Assembly (NCBI GenBank): GCA_022457155.1
Contig: JAJGOT010000317.1
Location: forward strand, 682,001 to 746,000
Source: Cladopsammia gracilis
Lineage: Eukaryota; Cnidaria; Anthozoa; Scleractinia; Dendrophylliidae
Direction: 5' to 3'
Length of the DNA: 64,000 nt
Made by a program: the position numbers and the translations under genes. The notes under the pieces were generated by a model. That model searched no databases. It was given only the letters and a program-made list of their open reading frames with translations, and was not told the DNA's origin. Positions 8,425 to 18,600 of the stretch are shown here, in pieces. Each line of letters starts with the position of its first letter. The stretch's first letter is position 1.

Positions 8425-11400
8425 CTGGAAATAAAGAGTTCAAAACAGCACTTTAGGCATGTGAGCAAAGTTAAACTATCTTCCTGATTTAAGGCATGTT
8501 TTCGTTATTGTTCTCAACTTATTAAAAATTCGTCAAATTAGCGTATATTTTGGCGATTATATTCCTTCGTTTTCCCTGCATTCAATGCTCAGTTTGATAA
8601 GCTATATTCGAAAGAGTGTTTCATCAGGTATCCAAACAACTCGAAGTCTGTTAAAAAAAACACTCTGCTGCGCCTGTTTTTTTCAACCCACTTCTCGGTG
8701 TTTGGAAATCCTGACGAAACACACTCCTCCTAGTGTTTGATGTAGTACTAAAAAGCTGATTTTGTATGCGTCAGTCTTCTTATCAGGTCACAAGCGGTCT
8801 TCTTCATGTTTAGATTGTTCTCTTCTTCATTCTGCGCTTGTTTCAGCAAGTAGCTTATGTTCGCTCTTGACCAGACCAGGTCGTCCCGCATGGAGTAGCC
8901 TTGCAGTGGAAAACACTTGGAAAACGGAGGCGACTGCCTTTTTAAATGAAGAGGGCTCTTGTGAGCCGAAATATATATTTTTTATCTCGTAGAAAAACGA
9001 AAAGGACACAAGAGCGAACACAAGCCACTTGCAGAAACAAGTGCGGAAAGAAGAGAACAATCTAAACATGATTTTGTATGGTTCAGATTTTACTCATTCT
9101 ATAGTGCTAGATTGGAAGCGCATTGAGTTTAATGATTTGAAAGTTTCAATCCAGATCAAAGCACCTTCAATATTTCCACCTCACGATGTTGGCATGGTGA
9201 TAAGGTGATGGAAAGACATTCCATAAAGTCTACTGTATTCAAACATGAGTATCTCTATATTCCTGGCCAGCCTGGAGAGATGTTGGAGAAGATTAACCTG
9301 CAATCGGGTTCTATTTTCGGGAAATGTGAAAAAAGTGACCACATAAGAGGACCTAAGAGTGCTGCAGGTTAGAGAAGATTGCAGTTGAATAGAAATTGGA
9401 ATTATAGAGGTACATGTATTGTGCAGTTATGTCCAGGATTGCAGATAATTAGATGCATGGCAAATTTAATAAGCGTCACAAAGTGTTCTCTTCCTCTCCC
9501 CTCTCCAAACCAAGAGCTTGCTCGCAGGCTAGGTGTGGATATTTTTATGTAACTTTGGTTGAGGTGAAATCCTGGATTTGTATTACTCAGTTTTGTACAA
9601 CCTTCAAACAGATAGTCTAATACTACTACAATCTTTATTTCATCACGGTGTCACATTCACTATAAGTGGTCTTCCAGTGAGTCGTAAAAAAATAAAAACA
9701 CTTTTACAAAAATTACATAAATATTTAAAACTATAATAATTGGTGATCCTAAAATACAGCAATGGAAGCAGTGCAACGAACTTAATTAACAACATTACTT
9801 AATATTATATTACACGAGCCCCTAAAATTTACATAGTAAAAAGGTGTATAATTTAACTACAAGTTATATAAGTTAGTCTGTTATCCTTTAAGTTTCAGAT
9901 GGTCCTGATAAAGCTTTAATTTAGTTTAGTTTATTTCCTCACAGTGCGGAAAACTATGCGACTCATACAAACTACCACTTGACGTGTCATACAGGGCGGG
10001 GGTCACTTGTTACCTTAAGTAGATCACTGGTTTTGACACTTCTTCTCATTCCTTCTGTACTACTTGTCCCTTTTTTATGTTCATTCACCTAAAAACAAAT
10101 TATACTCTTAACAACAGTGGAACAACGCCAAATCATAGAATCAAGGAAGAGTGCTCATCAGAATATTTTCCTAACACTGAGAAGTGGGTTGAAATTTGTG
10201 AGTTTTCTTGAATTTTGATATTTGATACTCTTGGGAGTTTACGAGTTAAATAAATCAATAATGGCCAACTAGACAGGGTGGTAAACAATTGAGTTATTAA
10301 CTCAGTTGGCACCGAATGTCCATGCAATAATGAACTGGACAGTGATTATAATAACGATGACACACATTTCAGTACTTATCGTACCACCAGTATCAGCACT
10401 CTCAATCCTGACCAATGTTCTTGTGTAGCAATCTGACAACAAAATACAACACAAATGTAGATTTTGAGAAAGGTGTAATGTTCACCATGTCATGAGGGTG
10501 AGATAACGAAAAAAATCTAAGTCCCCAACAGAAATCAAACCTATGACTTCCTAAACAGGTTGAATGCTCTCTAACCACTGAGCTATGAGAGACTTGTGGC
10601 AAACTAGGCCATATACTGGGTACACGCTTGTGACAGATAACATCTATGACTTCCAAAACAGGTTGAATGCTCTAACCACTGAGCTATAAGAGACTTGTGG
10701 CAAGCTAGGCCATATACTGGGTACACGCTTGTGACAGATGACATCTATGACTTCCTAAACAGGTTGAATTCTCTAACCACTGAGCTATGAGAGACTTGTG
10801 GCAAGCTAGGCCATATACTGGGTACATGCTTGTGACAGATGACATCTATGACTTCCTAAACATGTTGAATGCTCTAACCACTGAGCTATGAGAGACTTGT
10901 GGCAAGCTAGGCCATATACTGGGTACACACTTGTCACAGATGACATCTTTGACTTCCTAAACAGGTTGAATGCTCTAACCACTGAGCTATGAGAGACTTG
11001 TGGCAAGCAAGGCCATATACTGGGTACATGCTTGTGACAGATGACATCTTTCTCTTTTCATTACCATGCAAACTTACCATTAGTAGTTAAATTTAATACC
11101 ATTTAGAGTGATTTTCTTTAAACCATGAAATAGTTACTAAACTAGTAAGCACTATTAATTCCACTGTTTTCTTTTGTTTTGGTTTTACTAATTTTGGCTA
11201 ATGTTCATTAATTTCTGGATACTGTTTCATGGTCTAAGTAAAATCACTATATCAAAAGAGATTTTATTACTAAATATAACAGTATTTGTAAAATAATGCT
11301 GGTAGTTATGTTTTATCCCAACCTTAATCATCTGAGTATCATTAATTTTCTCTACATGAGCCTGTCAGCATTGTGTCCCTAGAAACAACCAATGGTGGAT

Positions 11401-14400
11401 CAAGGGGAGGGTCCCAGGGGAATCAACCCCACTGCACCGCACCAGACCCCACCCCACTCCACATCACCCCACCCCACCCTGCCCTGCCCCACAATGCCCC
11501 ACCCCACCCCACTCCCTTGTTTGCAAAGACAATAAGGCTAACAGGTCCAAATACAAGATGATCACCTGCTTAGCTATGCTGTCTGATCCATCATCCATTT
11601 CTCCTTTCTCCCATGCTACAAATCCTCCATACATGCTGCGGCAGGCACTTCCTGAACCCTGCCTATTGCAACACAACAGGGGTTATAAAATCCTGACCTT
11701 CTGAATATTATAGTGGCTATTTTCAAACATTTTTTTACTAACTTAAAAAAAAAATTGCAAGTCTACTGTAAAGTAATAGGTATAACTTATTAAATGCTAT
11801 GACTAGCTGAAACATACAGCACCTGCTGAATGGCATGCCTGTTGTTATAACAAAATCATTAATTATTACATACATGTACATGTCTATGCAAAATTAGAAA
11901 TACATGTATGTTACTGAATAAATATTGAAAATAATGAGCTAGGAAATAGTTAATAGGTAAAACTAATTAAATGTTATGATATAAGGTTTGGGGAGAAGGT
12001 CTGATATAAGTAATGCATTTCTTGGTATAATGTATACAACTAGTTCTATTAAACCACATAAATGTAACATAAGATTTCAATATTTTAATTGTCACCTTGC
12101 AATTCTTGACAGTTCACCATTGACTTGAAATAACCTTGAAAGAGCAAAAACTGCAAAGAAAAATATAAATGAAAGTCAACCTATTTAATGTCCTGAAGCT
12201 AACACAGGATACTGCAAATCATATTTAAGTGATGCCCTGGATTTATCAAAAGCTCAATTATTCTTTAGATAGATATATATTTGGTCACCTTGAACCTTTC
12301 ATGACACTGAACAACACAACTGTTCCTGGTGTTGAACAATTGGGATGTTGGGGGGGGGGGGGGCGGATGGGAGTCACAGTAACAAAAAGCAATATGTAGC
12401 TGCTGGACGTTGGAGCAGAAGACCTCCCTTAATTAGTTACATGTACCCAATCTGACTTGTCAGACTCTCTCCTTTCTCCTGCTTGAAAATCTTTGTTTGT
12501 AATAATTATACAGTCGACCCCGTCTTTCATTACAGCCACCTAGTTAACCACTATACAATCAAAGCCACTGATGCCATGATGTGTCTCACTTTTCTGCTTT
12601 TAAAATGGTGGGCCCTGAACAAGGCTGCCAAAACACTAAAAATTAAATCCTGCTGTAGCTTTTTTTCATGTAAACACGATAAAATGTCTTTGTTTCCTTA
12701 AAGGACAAATTCAAATTGGCAACCCTTTCAATCGCTGAAAAGAACCTCCAAAAGCACCATTTCATTTGGTGTCATGTGACAAAAATACTCCATGATTCTT
12801 ATTAAAGTATTTTGGCCGACTTGTCAGGGGGTTCTGTGCTCGCCCTGCCTTAATGCCCTTCAAGCAACTAAGTAACATGTACTAACAGTAAAGGTAAGGT
12901 AAAGTCCCACTCGGGCCACGATGGCCCACACGGCCGGAGCTTAACCCGGTTTCTGTAGCATGAAGCAACTAGGAATATTGCTACTCCCCCCTGGATGGGA
13001 TGCTAGTCCATCGCAGGGTTACCCCCAGCATTTTGTCGCCGGTACCCATTTATACACCTGTGTGGAGAGAGACAGTGTGGAGTAAAGTTTCTTGTCTAAG
13101 GAAACAAAACGACGGCAGACACCAGGCTTCTAACACCGACCTTCAGGTTGAAAGTCCAACGCGCTAACCACTTACCACCGTGCCGCCCACGTACTAACAG
13201 TACCGGGCCGGGTGTTTATTTGAAGGAATATATGGGCCACTGTGTACCTAAGCAGGAATACCCTGCAGCTGAAGATGCCAGTCCTGCTGCTGTGGGAAAG
13301 TTATTCTCTGAACAGATGTGAACATGGCCGTCCCTGAGTTCTGACCATCTGCTGTTTGGATAATTACTCTGGCAAAGTTCCCTTACTGAAAATGAATAAA
13401 ATATGGTTAATGCTTTCATTTCCTGACTCTGTTATAGTTCTAACTTTGGAGTCTGTGGATGAAATCCTGCAGTGTGACCATTCAAATGAAACCTCTTCAG
13501 CAGTACTTTTGCATGGTACATTGTACCATTTGTTTTAACTTTTGAGTCTGTTGATGAAATCCTATGAAATCCTATGGTGTGACCATTCAAATGAAACCTC
13601 TTCAGGAGTACTTTTGCATGGTACCATTTGTTCTAGCTTTGGAGTCTGTGGACAAAATCCTACAGTGTGATTATTGAAATGAAACCCCTTTGGTATTACT
13701 TGTGCATGGTACCACTTGTTTTTTTTAATTAATATTTTACAAAATAAAATTTGGAATTTTTCTTGAATTGTTATGTTTGGCACTCCTTGGAGTTGAAAAG
13801 GGTTAAATTAGCCAAGTTACCATAATTTACGATTATGATATATCCTCAAATAATATAGCACTTGAAAGGTTCTGGGCAAGAACATCCAAAGAGACCTTTT
13901 TGGGTCAATTATTGTATTTCTCAGAATCAGCTGAATTTTGTCAAACTTCAACCTTTGATTTAATAGCATTGCATGATATTTTGTTCACTGGTTTACACTT
14001 TGTTTTTGAGGGTAAAAGGAAAAAATAATATTTTTTTCATAATGAACTTCTTCCAAGTATAAGATTCATTAAAAAAAGGTAACCGTAAAGATGTAAATAA
14101 GCACCCAGAATGCTTAATTTGTATTTTATTTGGGAGCTCAAGGAGGGGTGCTTATTTCATTTTCAATATAACATAACATACAATGCACCTAACGACACGT
14201 GTAATGTGCCAAACACTGAATGCCGAACACTAAACGTTGTTCTCACCTCCAATGGTAAATAAAAGCTAACCAATTTGAATCAGTGCTTAACCCTATATAC
14301 TGTAGCACTGATTTACAGTATTTAGGGTTAAGCACTGATTCAAATTGGTTAGCTTTTATTTACTGTTAAGGGTGAGAACAATGTTCAGTGTTTGGCATTC

Positions 14401-15633
14401 AGTGTTCGGCATTTGGTGTTTGTCGTTCGGCATTCAGCAAATTTAACCCCTGCCGTGCACCTAATAGCTTACACAGTACAATTAACAATAACATGCTGTG
14501 CATGAAACTGGTATCAACATCATTTGAATATAAGAATAACTATAAGAAAAAAAATAAGTGTCAGTAATTTATTATTTATTATAAAACTTACTTTTTGATA
14601 GACACTTTTGAATTCTGGGCATCTCAGCAATGTCATGCTTCCTAGATGTAGATGTTAACATGAGAGATAAAGAGAAGCTTTATTATTCATTGTGGGCTGT
14701 TATCATTTCATATCATTCAAAGGCTTCTGTGAGCCAATTGGCAAATACCAAATGCTTTATTAAGATGAAAGATTTTTCACCAAATTTGCGGAGTTATGAG
14801 TACGACCTGAGGGCAGTCTTTATTGTGAATAAAAAAAGGTTCTGTAAAGAAGTATTAAAGGATTTGCATTCCCCGATCATAAATGCAAGTTGAATATTTC
14901 ATCAAGTCAAGACTCAGGTCTGCGATGGGAAAAGAATCCTATATACTTTGCTGGAGCCATAATCATTGCTAAAAATGAAACAATATCACAAATTAACTTT
15001 GTGAAAAACATTAAAGATTAAAAGCAAATTCCAAATTTACAGTGTAAATGCTGGAATCTGAAAGTGTATAGAATTTGCAAATAACATGATTTAAATGCCA
15101 GCATGTCATTTAAACCCTGTACTGCAAGCTAATGGTAATGCAATATTGTGGTAATTAATTAATGTTCTCATAAACACAGTTCAATATTTTTTGAAAAGTG
15201 AATGACTTCAAACACAAAGAAAAATTACAGTACATCACTTTCACAATGTCCAGTTCGGAAAAAAAGAAGGAAAGAAAGAAAAAAGAAAATTATAAAATAA
15301 ATTGGACGCCCTGCCATCATTTAAACCTGGTTTCATTAGCACTTGAGCACAATACTTAAAATTATTATTCAACATACACGTTAAAAGAAAAGTTTACAAC
15401 CGAGTGATGGAGTGAGTGAGTGAGTGAGTGAGTGAAAATTTGCATATTTGCCACCATCTGCGATAACCCATTAATTACACTTTGTGTATTCACGAGTTAC
15501 AAATTAAATGACAACAACTTTTTCTTGAGTGTTGTTCACGTAGGAGTTGCTACATATACTTGTTACTTCTCTCACTCCAAGCAATAATAATCACTTACTT
15601 GTGACAGTAATGACATTTTGCATCTGTTGTGGT

Positions 15634-15693
<60 letters not shown>

Positions 15694-18600
15694 CTTTTTT
15701 CTTTTCCTTTTTTTGGTAGTGGGGGGGGGGAAGGGTTGGGTGGGGGTTCAACATTTTCAAACCAGTTTGATTTTCATTTTCCTTTGTCTCAGATTTTGGT
15801 AATGAATCTGGAGCAAAGGAAAATAATTCAAAAACTGGTTTGAAAATTTTCAAACCAAACAATTATTAATTAAGAAGAGAGTTATTAAAAACATGATGCA
15901 AAAAGCAAAATAGCAACAGGAAACCCAGATGGTCAGAGCTAAACCAGTTTTAAACAACAAATTTTAAAAGGGCAATTGATTAAACAAATCTCACCTCCCA
16001 TTAAGCCACAAACAGTCCTCTGAAAAATTATTGTTGGCTGCAACAGTTGTGATGGAGTGAAGCTAAAAGACAATCAAAACATGGATAATTACATGTAAGT
16101 ACTTTGCAAAGAGTAACTTGCCTTACTATTAGGATTGTGGATTCTTAGCTGATTAATAATGGTGATAGGACTGAGTGGAATCCAATTCAGTTGGTAATCA
16201 TACAAGTGATTAACAAAATCAAACGACCGCATAGCAGGAGTCTAATTTGTTAATCACAAGTATGATTACTGACAGAATAAGAATAAAGTCCTGTTATATC
16301 AATATACAGTCAAACCTGCATTAAGCGGACCCCATATTAAGCAAACACCCTCTATTAAGCGGACACCAGCTTGGGTCCCCAAATTTTCTTCCCATATGTA
16401 CTGTAAATCGAACCTGTATTCAGCGGACCCTCTATTACACTGTAAGCGGATGCGGACACCAACATTAGGTCATTTTGTTAAACCTGTATTAGCAGACATT
16501 TCAAGTGTTTTAAGAATGCACTTTTATTAAAATGTGGGATTACCGTCTACTTCTAAAAGCATGATTTCAAGTAAAAAGTAATTCAACTCGATATAGACAG
16601 TTGCAACCTAGGTTTATGAATTAAAATGTAATGAATTCAGTATGTGTGGGTATAATAAACATGGAGATATAAGAGAATTAATGATTAACTATTATCGAGC
16701 AATGTATCAGAACCTGTATCAAGCAGACAATCTGTATTAAGCGGACACTAACAAGGGTCCTCAGGGACAGTTGTCCACTTAATACAGGTTTGACTGTAAT
16801 TACTAATCATAACCATTACAATATGCAAGAGCAAATGAGCATGAAAAAAAAATGAGAAGAAATTTGAGAGAATAACCTGTGGAAAGGCTTTTTATCAATA
16901 GGCCTTTATCATGCGGTGGCCATGTTGACTCCCCGGAGAATAAAATGCTTTGTTTTTGCCCACCCAACTTTGTTTTCAACTTTTTCACCGCAAGGCTACA
17001 AAATGGCTACAAAATGACAGGGTGTGATAAAGGCCGAAAGAAAGCATTAAATACAATTTCAACACTGCAAAACTGGCATTGAAATGTACAGAAAATGATG
17101 TGATGTGATGTGATTAGTCCATTTAGCCTTAAATTACAACTTTGTAGGTACATTAGAGGAAAATACAGAGGTTTATGAACCAATTATCATGATTATTAAT
17201 TACATTTGAGGAAACTGTAATAGTTATGATCAGTTTGTAAGTTACGGTACATCTGATGACCAAAGCGTTTTAGTAAACCAATAGAAGGGATTTGTGGGAT
17301 TGTATTCTGTTAGCAGTGTCCGATTCATTGCCTGAGTGATTGCATAAGGCCTTATTCTTTTACCCCAATACCCAAGCACTGTAAACCTACGCAATATACA
17401 AGCTTGCCCTGTATTCTGTAACCACACTAGCCATTTTCTTCAATTATCTTTTAAATGACCGATGTCTATTGATTCCCTGGGAATAGTGTGCGGTTAGGAA
17501 ACAGATCAGAGGGAAAAAATTTGGTGTGGGGTAAATTCAAGTCCGGCGTCTCATGATCAGGTTGCATACAGTCAGACCTCTGTTAAGCGGCCACCCTCGG
17601 GACTTTGAAAAGTGGCTGCTTAATAGAGGTTGGCCGTTTAATAGAGGTGCAACATAAACTGTATAGAAATGGCAGTCAACATAATTTTATTGCCTGATAG
17701 AGCAAAACGCTTGTTGAACGGTGAGCATATGTGAAGATAAATGCAAAAATCATTGAAACAAAAAAGTAAGTCCCCTGTATTTGCACATTTCAAGTCCGTG
17801 CAAAGTTGTAGCTCTTACACAGAGAGCATGTAGTCGATAAGTACAGTATTTTTTAGTGTTGAGTATGTACAGAAAAATATGCAAATCTATGTAACAAAAC
17901 ATCAAGTTTCTTAGGCCTTTTTTTCATCAGCAGTCTGTAAAAATTTTAGCTCAAAATATTTCACGGACTATTTATTTAAAATAATCCGTCACTGCTGTTT
18001 GCCGTTGTGGAGCTCAGAGTTGTAATGAGGAGATCAAGTCATTTGCCTTTCCGATAGATAGGGCAAGGTCCTGGTAACCGTGAACTGGGCAAAGTGTCGT
18101 AGTTGATCGGTGATGCGCATAGCCTCTGCAAGGCTCTTGATTGATGGTTCCTCTAATTCCTTGTCGTAGTCCTCATCTGATTGAGGTGTCTTCTGAAACA
18201 AACTGAACGTCTAAATCATCATTTAGCAACTCACTTCTGACTTCACTTCTATCACCTTCATATTATCTGTCACTATTTCGCTTGAAAAGATAATTTGCTG
18301 GCCGCTTAATAGAGGTAAAAAAACAATAAATACTAAACTTGCAACAGCAAAAAGGTGGCCGCAGCCGCTTAATAGAGGTGGCCGTTTAATAGAGGTATCG
18401 AATACAGCACTTTACTGACAAATAATTCGGGACTTTGGAAAGTGGCCGCTTAAGGGAGGGTGGCCGCTTAAGGTGGCTCCATATTGTTCAGCCCTCTCAT
18501 CTTTTGCATTCCATTACAGCTAGCTCGATGGTGTGGCTAAAAATCTTTTACTTGAAACCAGTAAATCATTTATCAGTCAACAAAGTGGTATCCAAATGAT

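Noticed and set aside
15547..15862. 98- and 96-codon frames with YIYIYI
   Set aside because: Translation of a TA microsatellite.
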